In this document: one piece after another, positions 42,574 to 51,617 of the stretch
Numbering within the stretch: the stretch's first letter is position 1
How the letters are laid out: the number at the start of each line of letters is the position of its first letter
Assembly (NCBI RefSeq): GCF_000374085.1
Contig: NZ_KB893488.1
Location: forward strand, 21,336 to 85,335
Length of the DNA stretch: 64,000 nucleotides
Direction: 5' to 3'
DNA from: Spirosoma spitsbergense DSM 19989
GTDB lineage: Bacteria; Bacteroidota; Bacteroidia; Cytophagales; Spirosomataceae
Made by a program: the position numbers and the translations under genes
The notes under the pieces: generated by a model
Told to the model about the DNA's origin: nothing
Seen by the model: only the letters and a program-made list of their open reading frames with translations
Databases searched by the model: none

Positions 42574-43989
42574 TTATACAGTTAGTAACTGCGCTGCTTT
42601 TAGTTCCGGAAATAGCTTGATAAAATGGGCTTTGATGAGTTGGCTCAGCAACAAACGCTTGTATGTCTCCGAACCCCGGGCGTCGCTGATGGGGGTAATT
42701 TCGGTTTGGGCAATGCGGGTTGCTTCCAGAATCAGTGCTTCGGTCAGCCGTTTTCCGGTTAGATAGGCGGCCGTTTTCGTCAACTGCTTTGGAATGGGCG
42801 CAACGCCCCCGGCAGAAAGTCTGACGGTTGTGATAACGTCATCCTCAATCGTAATACTCATGGCGGAGTTGACGCTGGCAATATCCAGGTGCGTCCGTTT
42901 GCTGACTTTCTCGAAATTAAACCGGGTATTTCTGTCGGGCAACGTAAACCGAATCTGTTCCAGCAACTCGTCGGGATGTTTGTCCAGCGTTTTATAGCCC
43001 TGATACAAGTCACGCAGCGGCAAGTCCCGCACCGTACGTCCAGCACGGAAGGTCAGCGTGGCGTCCAGTGCCAGAAAGAAGACGGTGAAATCGCCGATGG
43101 GTGACGCATTGATGAAGTTACCACCGATGGTTGCCATGTTGCGGATAGGCGTCGACGAAATCAGCGTGGTATACTGATTGAAATCAGGAAAATGAGCCTG
43201 CATGACGGGCGATTCGATCAGGTCCGTTACCGTCGTCGATGCACCCATCAGGCACTGGTCACCTACCTGCCGGATGCCGTTTAAATCCGGGGTATCGAAC
43301 AGAAACCGGATGGACGCATCGCGAATCTCATCATGCTTCTGCACGTACACATCCGTGCCTCCCCCAACCCGCTGCGCGGCTGGATTGTCGTTCGTTCGTT
43401 CGCCGTTGAGGTTCAGCGACAATGCCTGAAGTCGTTCGGCAATGGTAGAAAAATAGGCTGGCAGAATGGCCTGATTCGCAGCAAAGTTTACCGGGGCCTC
43501 TTCCCTCCTGTCTGCCAGCAACTGGGCTACCCGCGCAGCCGCCCGCTTGATGGACTTATAGCCCGTACACCGGCATATATTGCCATCAACGGCCGCAATG
43601 GCATTTTGGGATGTCGGGGCTTTTTTACTCAGACAGAAACCAGCCATCGATACCACGAAACCTGGTGTACAAAAACCGCACTGCGTCGCCGATTCATCGG
43701 CCATAGCCTGCTGAATGGGATTCAGTTCAGCCATATTCAGCCCTTCGATGGTAACAATGTGCTTACCATGCGCATTGCCCAGCGGCATCAGGCAGGAAGT
43801 AGCCGTGCGGTATCGCAATTCCCCCGTCGATACTTCGCCGACCAACACCGTACAGGCGCCACAATCGCCCTCGCGGCAACCGATTTTAGTGCCGGTCAGG
43901 TACTGATTATAGCGCACAAAATCAAGGACCGGCGTACCCGGTGGCAGCGCTGAGCTAACTTCCCTGTTGTTTAGAATAGACGTTATCAA
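42574..43989 (-). CDS. xdhA: Xanthine dehydrogenase small subunit (2Fe-2S and FAD domains)
   Basis: 471 residues combining the iron-sulfur and FAD parts of xanthine dehydrogenase. [2Fe-2S] ligands are in CREGDCGACTV and the later CGFC and CRCTGY; the FAD domain has GGGTDVYVQKHDE and TIGGNFINASPIGDF; a CO_deh_flav_C-type tail follows. It passes electrons from a molybdopterin large subunit to NAD+, but no large-subunit gene is next to it, unusual for xdhAB. The start appears to be TTG 43989, with no ATG upstream before a stop. It is 42 bp after preA, so it may be read with the pyrimidine genes. Confidence 0.88.
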   Translation of the reverse strand: MITSILNNREVSSALPPGTPVLDFVRYNQYLTGTKIGCREGDCGACTVLVGEVSTGELRYRTATSCLMPLGNAHGKHIVTIEGLNMAELNPIQQAMADESATQCGFCTPGFVVSMAGFCLSKKAPTSQNAIAAVDGNICRCTGYKSIKRAAARVAQLLADRREEAPVNFAANQAILPAYFSTIAERLQALSLNLNGERTNDNPAAQRVGGGTDVYVQKHDEIRDASIRFLFDTPDLNGIRQVGDQCLMGASTTVTDLIESPVMQAHFPDFNQYTTLISSTPIRNMATIGGNFINASPIGDFTVFFLALDATLTFRAGRTVRDLPLRDLYQGYKTLDKHPDELLEQIRFTLPDRNTRFNFEKVSKRTHLDIASVNSAMSITIEDDVITTVRLSAGGVAPIPKQLTKTAAYLTGKRLTEALILEATRIAQTEITPISDARGSETYKRLLLSQLIKAHFIKLFPELKAAQLLTV

Positions 43990-44031
43990 AATAAAATGAC
44001 CGCATCAGCCCAGGCGGCTAATGGGTACGAT

Positions 44032-45300
44032 TTAGTGGTCATTCAACGGCAGCCCGCGCCGTTGAAATTCTTTCCAGTTCAGGTATTCATCGCCTTTGCG
44101 CTGCTCCACCATCGTGATGCAGCTATCGACCGGGCAAACTAATTTACACAAATTACAGCCAACGCACTCATCCTCTTTGATGGAATAGGTATTATACGGA
44201 TTACCGTACGTCAGGCTGATGGACTGGTGAGAGGTGTCTTCGCAGGCGATGTAGCACAGGCCGCAATGAATGCACTTATCCTGGTCGATGTTGGCAACGA
44301 TATGATAATTGATATCCAGGTCTTCCCAGTGCGTGATGGTCGGAACGGATTTACCGATGAAATCATCGAGGGTTTTGAAGCCTTTTTCGTCCATCCAGTT
44401 ATTCATGCCATCGATCATGTCTTCCACGATTCGGAAACCATGCTTCATTACGGCGGTGCAAACCTGCACATTAGACGCACCTAACAGCATAAACTCAACG
44501 GCATCTTTCCAGGTGCTCACGCCCCCAATTCCCGACACCGGAACGTGGGCCGTGACCGGATCCTGCGCGATAGTCGTTAACATTTTCAGGGCAATGGGTT
44601 TCACCGCCGGGCCGCAATACCCGCCATACACCGACTTGCCGGCCACGTACGGGTTGGGTACAAACGTGTCCAGGTCTACTCCCGTTATCGACTGAATGGT
44701 GTTGATCAGGGAGAGCGCATGCGTACCGCCCTCGACCGATGCCCGGCCCGTTGGCACCACCGAATGCACATTGGGGGTCAGTTTGGTAATGACCGGAATG
44801 GTGGCTTTCTCCATCACCCATTCCACCACCATTTTAGCAATTTCGGGGTCTTGTCCTACAGCGGCACCCATCCCCCGTTCGGTCATGCCGTGCGGACATC
44901 CGAAGTTGAGTTCAAGCCCGTGCGCACCCGTATCTTCCACCTGCGCAATGAGTTCGTGCCATTTCTCGCGGGAGTTATCCGCCATGAGCGACACCACCAT
45001 CGCCCGATCGGGAAACAGACGAACGCACTCGGCAATCTCGCGGAGGTTAATGTCCAGCGGGCGGTCAGAAATGAGTTCGATGTTATTGAACCCCATCATT
45101 TTTGTTCCGTTAAACTCAACGGCGGAGTAGCGGGAAGAGACGTTCTTCACCTGACTGCCCAGCGTTTTCCAGACTACGCCCCCCCAGCCCGCTTCGAAAG
45201 CCCGGAGCACGTTATATTGCTTATCCGTTGGTGGGGCACTCGCCAGCCAGAACGGGTTCGGCGATTTGATACCGAGAAAGTTTGCGCTTAAGTCAGCCAC
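44032..45300 (-). CDS. preA: NAD-dependent dihydropyrimidine dehydrogenase subunit PreA
   Basis: 422 residues. The N-terminal TIM-barrel (about 1-310) resembles class 1 dihydroorotate dehydrogenases, with FMN-site segments NPFWLASAPPTDK, LELNFGCPHG and VSGIGGVSTW. The C-terminus has two 4Fe-4S motifs, CIHCGLCYIAC and CVGCNLCKLVCPVD. With PreT it reduces uracil and thymine to the 5,6-dihydro forms. It starts at GTG 45300, 66 bp after preT. The gap contains an inverted repeat that also covers the preT stop. Confidence 0.95.
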   Translation of the reverse strand: MADLSANFLGIKSPNPFWLASAPPTDKQYNVLRAFEAGWGGVVWKTLGSQVKNVSSRYSAVEFNGTKMMGFNNIELISDRPLDINLREIAECVRLFPDRAMVVSLMADNSREKWHELIAQVEDTGAHGLELNFGCPHGMTERGMGAAVGQDPEIAKMVVEWVMEKATIPVITKLTPNVHSVVPTGRASVEGGTHALSLINTIQSITGVDLDTFVPNPYVAGKSVYGGYCGPAVKPIALKMLTTIAQDPVTAHVPVSGIGGVSTWKDAVEFMLLGASNVQVCTAVMKHGFRIVEDMIDGMNNWMDEKGFKTLDDFIGKSVPTITHWEDLDINYHIVANIDQDKCIHCGLCYIACEDTSHQSISLTYGNPYNTYSIKEDECVGCNLCKLVCPVDSCITMVEQRKGDEYLNWKEFQRRGLPLNDH

Positions 45301-45324
45301 TTTTTAATGAGTGAATGAGCGAAC

Positions 45325-45368
45325 GAGTGAAAGAGCGAATTAACCGGATGGTTTTCGCTCTTTCACTC
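45325..45368. repeat. 15-bp inverted repeat between preT and preA
   Basis: GAGTGAAAGAGCGAA (45325-45339) and its complement (45354-45368) enclose a 14-nt loop. The right arm runs into the preT stop codon region, and related GAGTGAA/GAGCGAA words continue on the left. Confidence 0.75.
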
Positions 45369-46710
45369 ATTCACTCTGTATGAAGTTTAAAATCGCTTTT
45401 GCTCCGTCTTTTCCCGCCTGTACGGCGTCGACAACTTCTTTGCCACCGTTGACGCAGTCGCCACCGGCAAACACGCCGGGGATATTGGTGGTGCAGTAGC
45501 TGTCAATAGCCACCTTGCCATTCCAGTGGGTAAGCTGGTTCGTGTTAACCAACGCTTCGTAGGGCACCTGACCGGCGGCTTTGATGACCATGTCGACATC
45601 CAGCGTAATCGTTTTGCCTGTTTCGACTGGTGAACGACGGCCACTGGTATCGGGTACGCCCAGTTCCATAACGTTGCAGATGAGTTGCGTAACCCGCCCG
45701 TTTTCGCCCTTTATCTCTTTGGGCGATGCCAGCCAGATCAGGTTGCACCCGTCCAGCTTTGCCAGATTCAGTTCAACTTCGGTGCTGGGCATTTCGGCCT
45801 GGGTCCGGCGGTACACGATAGTTACTTCACTGGCACCCAACCGTTTGGCCTGCGTAGCGGCATCGATGGCCGTCATACCCAGCCCAATTACGGCTACTTT
45901 ATCGCCAACCGGAACGGACGGGTAGCCCAGCTCACGAATGTCGTAAATGAACCGGATGGCATCTTCCACCCCCGTCAGTTCTTCACCGGGAATATCCAGT
46001 TGACGGGCAACCCCTACCCCAATGCCGAGGTAGACCGCATCGTAGCTGGCCTGTAATTCAGGCAACGAAATCGTCCTACCCAGTTCCTGCCCGTAGATGA
46101 TATCGATGCCACCCAGCGAGGTGATAAACTCAACCTCTTCTTCACAGAATTCGGGGGTTACTTTGTAGGCAGCAATACCGTAGGTCATCAGCCCACCGCC
46201 TTTACTTTCCTTTTCGTAAATGGTCACATCGACCCCTTCCCGACTCAGGGCGTGGGCACAGCTCAAGCCAGCCGGCCCGGCCCCCACCACCGCTACTTTC
46301 CGACCGACCGACGGTTTGCGCTGAAACAGCGGCCACTTGTTGGCAATGGCTTTTTCGGTGGAATAGCGTTGTAGTTTGGCAATAGGAATGGGCGGCTCGT
46401 CCATCAGGTTGAAAACGCAGGATCCTTCGCACAGCTTCTCCACAGGGCACACTTTGGAGCAGCCGCCCCCCATGATGTTGGCATCCAGAATGGTAAATGC
46501 AGATCCTTTCACGTTGTCCGTCGTAATCTGCTTGATAAACTTGGGCACATCGATGCTCGTCGGGCAGCTTTTGGTGCACGGGGCATCATAGCAAAACAGA
46601 CAGCGATTTGCTTCCACCAGGGCCGCTTCACGCGAATCGAAGGGCGGGTGAATATCGCTGAAGTTCTGCTCGTATTGCTCGTTCGTTAGCCGATTATTAA
46701 GAATAGACAT
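45367..46710 (-). CDS. preT: NAD-dependent dihydropyrimidine dehydrogenase subunit PreT
   Basis: 447 residues, related to the small subunit of glutamate synthase. The N-terminal domain carries the Fe-S cysteines CLFCYDAPCTKSCP and CSKVCPVEKLCEGSC; then an FAD fold (VGAGPAGLSCAHAL) and an NAD(P) fold (IGLGMTAIDAATQA), ending with the FAD-contact VFAGGDCVNGG. It takes electrons from NADH and passes them to PreA. The start is ATG 46710 (MSILNNRLT); the frame is open to 46737. Confidence 0.93.
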   Translation of the reverse strand: MSILNNRLTNEQYEQNFSDIHPPFDSREAALVEANRCLFCYDAPCTKSCPTSIDVPKFIKQITTDNVKGSAFTILDANIMGGGCSKVCPVEKLCEGSCVFNLMDEPPIPIAKLQRYSTEKAIANKWPLFQRKPSVGRKVAVVGAGPAGLSCAHALSREGVDVTIYEKESKGGGLMTYGIAAYKVTPEFCEEEVEFITSLGGIDIIYGQELGRTISLPELQASYDAVYLGIGVGVARQLDIPGEELTGVEDAIRFIYDIRELGYPSVPVGDKVAVIGLGMTAIDAATQAKRLGASEVTIVYRRTQAEMPSTEVELNLAKLDGCNLIWLASPKEIKGENGRVTQLICNVMELGVPDTSGRRSPVETGKTITLDVDMVIKAAGQVPYEALVNTNQLTHWNGKVAIDSYCTTNIPGVFAGGDCVNGGKEVVDAVQAGKDGAKAILNFIQSE

Positions 46711-46725
46711 GCCAATGGAGGGAAA

Positions 46726-46796
46726 AGATAACCGCAAAGTACACTAAGGTTATCGCAGTGAGCGCAAAGAAAGCCAGACGTCCTTTGCGGTTATCT
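46726..46796. repeat. 14-bp inverted repeat upstream of preT
   Basis: AGATAACCGCAAAG (46726-46739) is repeated inverted at 46783-46796 around 43 nt that hold further CGCAAAG-like words. It begins 16 bp upstream of the preT start and fills most of the gap to the beta-ureidopropionase gene. Confidence 0.65.
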
Positions 46797-46819
46797 TAGC
46801 GGTCTTTACGGTTAAAAAG

Positions 46820-47686
46820 CTACAGTTCCACCAATTTATCGTACGTCTCAGGCCGTCTATCCCGGAAGAACTGCCACGTGTTACGGACCTCTTCAATCAT
46901 GTCGAGGTCGAAGTCGGCGATGAGGAGTTCGTCTTTATCTTCCGAAGCCGTAGCGAAAATCTGGCCGCGTGGGTCGACGAAATAAGAGGTGCCGTAGAAC
47001 CGGCCCAGGTTCCAGGGCTTCTCTTCACCAACACGGTTGATGCACCCCATAAAATAGCCATTGGCAGCCGCGTGGGCAGGCTGCTCCAGTTTCCAGAGAT
47101 ACTGCGATAATCCCGCTACCGTAGCCGACGGGTTATAAACGATTTCAGCCCCGTTAAGCCCCAGGCACCGCGCTCCATCGGGAAAATGGCGGTCGTAGCA
47201 GATGTAGACACCAATTTTTGCGTAGCGCGTTTGAAAAACCGGATAGCCCAGATTTCCGGGTTTGAAGAAGTATTTCTCCCAGAATCCCGACGTATGGGGA
47301 ATGTGGTTTTTGCGGTATTTGCCCAGGTAGGTTCCGTCGGCGTCAATGACGGCAGCGGTGTTGTAGAGCACACCGGCCTGTTCTTTCTCATACACCGGCA
47401 CAATCATCACCATATTATACTTTTTGGCATATTCGGCCATGCGGTCGGTGGTAGGACCGGGAACCGATTCAGCCGATGCGTACCAAGCTTTATCCTGGCC
47501 CGGACAGAAATAAGGCGTGTTGAAAATTTCCTGCAGGCACAAAATCTGCACCCCTTTCTGACCGGCTTCTTCGATGAGCGGAATGTGCTTTTGCACCATC
47601 GCTTCCTTAATTTCCTCAATCGTCCCCTCCCCTTCGGTCATGGGCAGGCTCATCTGTATCAAGCCCGATTTAATGATTCGTGGCAT
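46820..47686 (-). CDS. Beta-ureidopropionase (N-carbamoyl-beta-amino acid hydrolase), nitrilase superfamily
   Basis: 288 residues with the nitrilase triad Glu53 (LQEIF), Lys126 (KYRKNHIPH) and Cys163 (ICYDRHFP). The enzyme hydrolyses N-carbamoyl-beta-alanine (or the thymine-derived homologue) to the beta-amino acid, CO2 and ammonia, the third step of reductive pyrimidine breakdown. The tail RNTWQFFRDRRPETYDKLVE is typical of the bacterial members. It follows hydA by 32 bp and precedes preT, in step with the pathway. Confidence 0.93.
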   Translation of the reverse strand: MPRIIKSGLIQMSLPMTEGEGTIEEIKEAMVQKHIPLIEEAGQKGVQILCLQEIFNTPYFCPGQDKAWYASAESVPGPTTDRMAEYAKKYNMVMIVPVYEKEQAGVLYNTAAVIDADGTYLGKYRKNHIPHTSGFWEKYFFKPGNLGYPVFQTRYAKIGVYICYDRHFPDGARCLGLNGAEIVYNPSATVAGLSQYLWKLEQPAHAAANGYFMGCINRVGEEKPWNLGRFYGTSYFVDPRGQIFATASEDKDELLIADFDLDMIEEVRNTWQFFRDRRPETYDKLVEL

Positions 47687-47718
47687 TTTATATTAGTAGT
47701 TTTAGGTTTACGGGCTCC

Positions 47719-49101
47719 TTATATTTTCCCGCTTACTTTATTTCGTTTGATGAACTGTCCGTATCCTTTTTCAACCCGACACTCATTCTGGTCAATGGCA
47801 ACGGTGCCGCGCAGCAAAACGGTTTTCACTTTGCCGGTTAGTTCCATCCCCTCGTATCCCGAATAATCAACGTTCATATGGTGCGTTTTGGCCGAAAGCA
47901 TATGTTTTTCTTCCGGGTCAAAAATAACAATATCCGCATCGCTGCCCACGGCAATGGCTCCCTTACGGGGAAACATCCCAAAGATTTTCGCGGGGTTAGT
48001 ACAGGCCACTTCCACGTATTTATTCAGCGTGATCTTCCCTTTGTGAACACCTTCGCTATAGAGCAGTTCCATCCGGTTTTCGATGGCCGGGTGCCCGTTG
48101 GGTATCTTCGAGAAATCGTCTTTTCCCATCAGTTTCTGTTCCCACATAAACGGGCAATGGTCGGTCGCTACCACCTGCACCAGTCCCTGGTTGATACCCG
48201 CCCACAACGTCTGCTGGTCTTTTTTCTCCCGCAACGGCGGACTCATCACCCACTTTGCGCCATCAAAGTCCTGTTCGTAGAGGGAAGCATCAAGAATCAG
48301 GTACTGAATACAGGTCTCGACGAATACTTTCTGGTTGCGCCGGGTCGCATTCCGAACGGCGTTCAGGGCACCTTCGCAGGTCATGTGAACAATGTAGCCG
48401 GGGCATCCGGTATAGTCGGCCATATCGGCAAAGCGGCCGCTGGCTTCCGCTTCGGTGACTTCGGGTTGCGACAGGTAATGATACAGGGGCGATAGCTTTC
48501 CTTCGGACCGGTGTTTGGCAACGAGGTAGTCAATAACATCGCCGTTCGTCGCATGCACCGTAACCATACCGCCCTGCTTTTTCACTTCCTGCATCAGGCC
48601 GACCATCTGGCTATCGTCAATCATCAACGCCCCTTTGTAGGCCATGAAGGTCTTGAACGAGGTGATGCCTTCCTCTTCCACCATTTGCCGAATTTCGGCT
48701 TTGGTGTCGTCGTTGAAATCCGTTACGGCCATATGGAAACTATAGTCGCCCACGGTGGTGCCATTAGCGCGGGAATTCCATTCGGCGAGGGCTTCTTTCA
48801 GGGAATGCCCCTGTTTTTGAAGGACAAAATCAATGACCGTCGTGGTGCCGCCGAACAGAGCCGCGCGGGTTCCCGTTTCGTGCGTGTCGCTCGAAAAAGT
48901 ACCCATAAACGGCATATCCAGATGAACGTGCGGGTCGATGCCACCAGGGAACACCAGCTTCCCAGTGGCGTCAATCGTCGTATCAGCCTGCATCGGCAGG
49001 TTCTTCCCGATAGCGGAGATAGTTTCGCCCTCGATGAAAATATCGGCGACATACTCGTCGGTGGCGGTAACGATGTGGCCGTTTTTAATGAGTATAGACA
49101 T
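47719..49101 (-). CDS. hydA: Dihydropyrimidinase (D-hydantoinase type)
   Basis: 460 residues of the amidohydrolase superfamily: His58-x-His60 in GGIDPHVHLDMPF, the metal-bridging carboxylated Lys150 in TSFKTFMAYKGAL, metal histidines in VTVHATNGD and IVHMTCEGA, and a late Asp in ATDHCPF. It opens dihydrouracil or dihydrothymine to the N-carbamoyl-beta-amino acid, the second step of the pathway. Two zinc ions are expected. It is the upstream partner of beta-ureidopropionase; a transposase element sits between it and the permease gene. Confidence 0.94.
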   Translation of the reverse strand: MSILIKNGHIVTATDEYVADIFIEGETISAIGKNLPMQADTTIDATGKLVFPGGIDPHVHLDMPFMGTFSSDTHETGTRAALFGGTTTVIDFVLQKQGHSLKEALAEWNSRANGTTVGDYSFHMAVTDFNDDTKAEIRQMVEEEGITSFKTFMAYKGALMIDDSQMVGLMQEVKKQGGMVTVHATNGDVIDYLVAKHRSEGKLSPLYHYLSQPEVTEAEASGRFADMADYTGCPGYIVHMTCEGALNAVRNATRRNQKVFVETCIQYLILDASLYEQDFDGAKWVMSPPLREKKDQQTLWAGINQGLVQVVATDHCPFMWEQKLMGKDDFSKIPNGHPAIENRMELLYSEGVHKGKITLNKYVEVACTNPAKIFGMFPRKGAIAVGSDADIVIFDPEEKHMLSAKTHHMNVDYSGYEGMELTGKVKTVLLRGTVAIDQNECRVEKGYGQFIKRNKVSGKI

Positions 49102-49160
49102 AGTACTTAAGTCAAAATCAGCGAAAGGTCGACGAGCCTGTCTTTATAATGAGAATAGTA

Positions 49161-49789
49161 AAGGCCCGTCGGGCCGGCATCTTTGTAGAAAAGAGAAACT
49201 ATCGTTAGCCCAATAAGCTCCGTAGGAGCGTAATCTCATTCCTTATTACACTTCCTCAATCCAATCGAACAAATATTTTTCGTCATAATCAACGTCAAAT
49301 TTTCTCAGGAAATCCAGATATTCCTCCTTAAAGTTCTTTTTTCGGTGATGTTCTGGCTGAGAAAGTATATAGCTAATCACATTGTCCAGATGAGATTTTG
49401 AGTACGAGAATGCACCAAACCCTTCCTGCCAGTTAAACTTACCCTTTACAAATCCCCTATCATTTATCCATCCAGACGCGTTTGCTTTAATATCTCTGAC
49501 AAGGTCAGATATACAATTATTTGGCTTCAAACTTATGAGCAAATGCGTATGGTCTGGCATACAATAAACAGCTAAAACTTTCTGGTTTTTACCAGTCACA
49601 ATCCCACAGATGTATTTTTCCAGTTCGTCCCTAAATGTTTCTCCTATCAGATTCTCCCGACCCTTTACAGCAAAAACAACTTGTATGTAAATTTGCGAGT
49701 ATGTATTAGCCATGCAGCAGATGTCACGCCTATGGCGTTTTATTTTGGGTTTTGCCGGTCTTTCTACAAAGATTTCAGCCCTACGGGCT
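49161..49789. mobile_element. REP-flanked RAYT / IS200-like element
   Basis: The Y1 transposase gene is enclosed by short palindromes on both sides: GGCCCG..CGGGCC near 49163-49175 and GCTCCGTAGGAGC at 49217-49229 on the left; ACGCCTATGGCGT at 49726-49738 and AGCCCTACGGGCT at 49777-49789 on the right. A 13-bp sequence, ATCTTTGTAGAAA (49179-49191), recurs inverted at 49761-49773. This is the layout of a REP-associated tyrosine transposase with a REP pair. The outer boundaries are approximate. Confidence 0.65.
49246..49713 (-). CDS. Y1 (HUH) transposase, IS200/RAYT type
   Basis: 155 residues. The HUH metal-site pair is in MPDHTHLLISL, and the single catalytic tyrosine is probably in the FGAFSYSKSHLDNVISYI helix. 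The start MANTYSQIYIQVVFAVKGRE is characteristic of Bacteroidota IS200-like and RAYT proteins. Such enzymes cut and rejoin single-stranded DNA at hairpins, and hairpins of the REP kind flank this gene. It appears intact. Its location between hydA and the NCS1 gene, in the same direction, would let the operon transcript pass through it. Confidence 0.88.
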   Translation of the reverse strand: MANTYSQIYIQVVFAVKGRENLIGETFRDELEKYICGIVTGKNQKVLAVYCMPDHTHLLISLKPNNCISDLVRDIKANASGWINDRGFVKGKFNWQEGFGAFSYSKSHLDNVISYILSQPEHHRKKNFKEEYLDFLRKFDVDYDEKYLFDWIEEV

Positions 49790-49827
49790 TCATTTTTGCA
49801 ATAATCATATCATTCCTTCGAGATAGA

Positions 49828-51333
49828 CTAGCTTCGAAATAGCGCATCGGGTTGCGGTGCGCTGTGGTAAGAAACGCTTTTCCGCATCAATATCAAATAC
49901 ACCCCACCGCTCACAAAGAACCCCACAAACCACGCGTAATTATACAGTTGCGAAATCCAGCCGGGCACGCTGTCTGCCGGAATGACCTGAATGGTGGTCA
50001 GAAAGCCGGGAATGTTAGGTAGAATGCCCAATAACAAAGCAATGATAGCCGCCGTATTGAAGCCGTTTCCAAAGGCATATACTCCCGTTTCGCTGTACAG
50101 ATCGCCCAACTGGAGCTGCTGTTTCCGCAGGAAGAAATAATCGGCAATCATGATCCCTCCTACCGGCCCGAGCAGGCTGGAATACCCCACCAGCCACGTA
50201 AAAATAAAGCCGGTTGGGTCGGCGATTAACTTCCAGGGGAAAATCAAAATACCAATTACACCTGTAATGTAGCCTCCTTTCCGAAAGTCGATTTTCGAGG
50301 GAGCCAGGTTCGCAAAATCGTTGGCCGGACTAACAATGTTAGCAGCAATATTGGTAGCCAGCGTCGAAATAGCGACGGCAATCATGGCCATACTGACCAG
50401 TAACTTACTATCAAACCGACCAGCCAGCACGAGCGGGTCCCAGATGGTAGTGCCGTAAATAATAGTCGTCGCCGATGTGACGACTACCCCGATAAACGAA
50501 AACAACGTCATGGCGGGTGGTAGCCCGATAATCTGACCCGTCACCTGCGCTTTCTGACTGACGGCATAGCGGGTAAAGTCGGGAATGTTTAGCGACAGGG
50601 TCGCCCAGAAACCAACCATCCCGGTAAGGGCGGGGAAGAAAAAGGCAAAAAAGGCTGCCGTAGACGTGAATTTAGCGGGTTGCTCCAGAATAGGGCCCAA
50701 CCCATTGCCAGCCGAGATGGCCCACCAGAGCAACGCCAGTGCCGCTACGGGCAGAAAAAAAGCTTTGAACACCAGCAATTTCCGAATGCTGTCAACGCCA
50801 AGGTATACGACGTACATGTTCAGTAACCAAAACAGAAAGAAGCAGATGGCCGGACCCGTTTCCAGCCCAAACGAAGCTGGAAAAACAGTTGGTAATGTTT
50901 CCAGCGAGGGTAGCCACAGTCGAAGCATCTGGTAGATGGAAAAACCGCCAATCCAGGTCTGAATACCAAACCACCCACAGGCGACAATGGCCCGCAGCAA
51001 AGCGGGAATGTTTGCCCCTTTGGTACCAAAACTGGACCGTACCAATACCGGAAACGGGATGCCGTATTTGGCCCCCGCCCGGCCATTCAATACCATTGGA
51101 ATCAGTACGATGGTGTTCCCCAGAAAAATGGTCAGAATGGCCTGCCACCAATTCATCCCGCCCTGAATGAGCGAACTGGCCATCATATACGTGGGAATAC
51201 ATAGGCTCATACTGATCCAGAGAGCCGCGTAATTCCAGGTCGTCCACGTCCGTTTCGACGCGGGGATGGGGGCCAAATCCTCGCTGTAAAGCGCAGTCGA
51301 TTCGGTGATGGGGGCTTCTGTGATTGTCTGCAT
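49828..51333 (-). CDS. NCS1-family nucleobase:cation symporter
   Basis: 501 residues with twelve membrane helices. NCS1 features are clear: an N-terminal cytoplasmic SKRTWTTWNYAALWISMSLC, the helix-1 break in MASSLIQGGMNWWQAI, NGRAGAKYGIPFPVLVRSSFG, CGWFGIQTWIGG in helix 3, and ANIVSPANDFANLAP in helix 8. The family imports purines, pyrimidines, hydantoin or allantoin with Na+ or H+. Placed among uracil-degrading genes, uracil, thymine or dihydropyrimidine is the probable substrate. Confidence 0.93.
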   Translation of the reverse strand: MQTITEAPITESTALYSEDLAPIPASKRTWTTWNYAALWISMSLCIPTYMMASSLIQGGMNWWQAILTIFLGNTIVLIPMVLNGRAGAKYGIPFPVLVRSSFGTKGANIPALLRAIVACGWFGIQTWIGGFSIYQMLRLWLPSLETLPTVFPASFGLETGPAICFFLFWLLNMYVVYLGVDSIRKLLVFKAFFLPVAALALLWWAISAGNGLGPILEQPAKFTSTAAFFAFFFPALTGMVGFWATLSLNIPDFTRYAVSQKAQVTGQIIGLPPAMTLFSFIGVVVTSATTIIYGTTIWDPLVLAGRFDSKLLVSMAMIAVAISTLATNIAANIVSPANDFANLAPSKIDFRKGGYITGVIGILIFPWKLIADPTGFIFTWLVGYSSLLGPVGGIMIADYFFLRKQQLQLGDLYSETGVYAFGNGFNTAAIIALLLGILPNIPGFLTTIQVIPADSVPGWISQLYNYAWFVGFFVSGGVYLILMRKSVSYHSAPQPDALFRS

Positions 51334-51360
51334 CAGGGATTTCAGATAAAAAAGACATGG

Positions 51361-51460
51361 AACACGGATGACACCGATAGAACGGATTTTACTGATAGAA
51401 TGAATCTACTTTAGATCGCTGGTTTTAGTGAAAATCCGTTCTATCGGTGTCATCCGTGTT
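51361..51460. repeat. 30-bp perfect inverted repeat with 40-bp centre
   Basis: Arms 51361-51390 and 51431-51460 are perfect complements. The arm contains ACGGATGACACCGATAGAAC, a word type seen in dispersed intergenic palindromes of Bacteroidota and other bacteria. It fills part of the 284-bp gap between the aminotransferase and permease genes; the rest of the gap shows nothing recognised. Confidence 0.88.
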
Positions 51461-51617
51461 CTAATTTTAGTCATAATTAAGTGAATCCATTTTTATAAGA
51501 AAGTACTGCTTCCTGCATTAAATGGATTACGGTTGTGGCTGACGTTTCATTCACTGATGGATGACGCGCAGTACCCGCTACGCTATTACCAGATAGTATC
51601 GTTCTACTGTAATTTAC

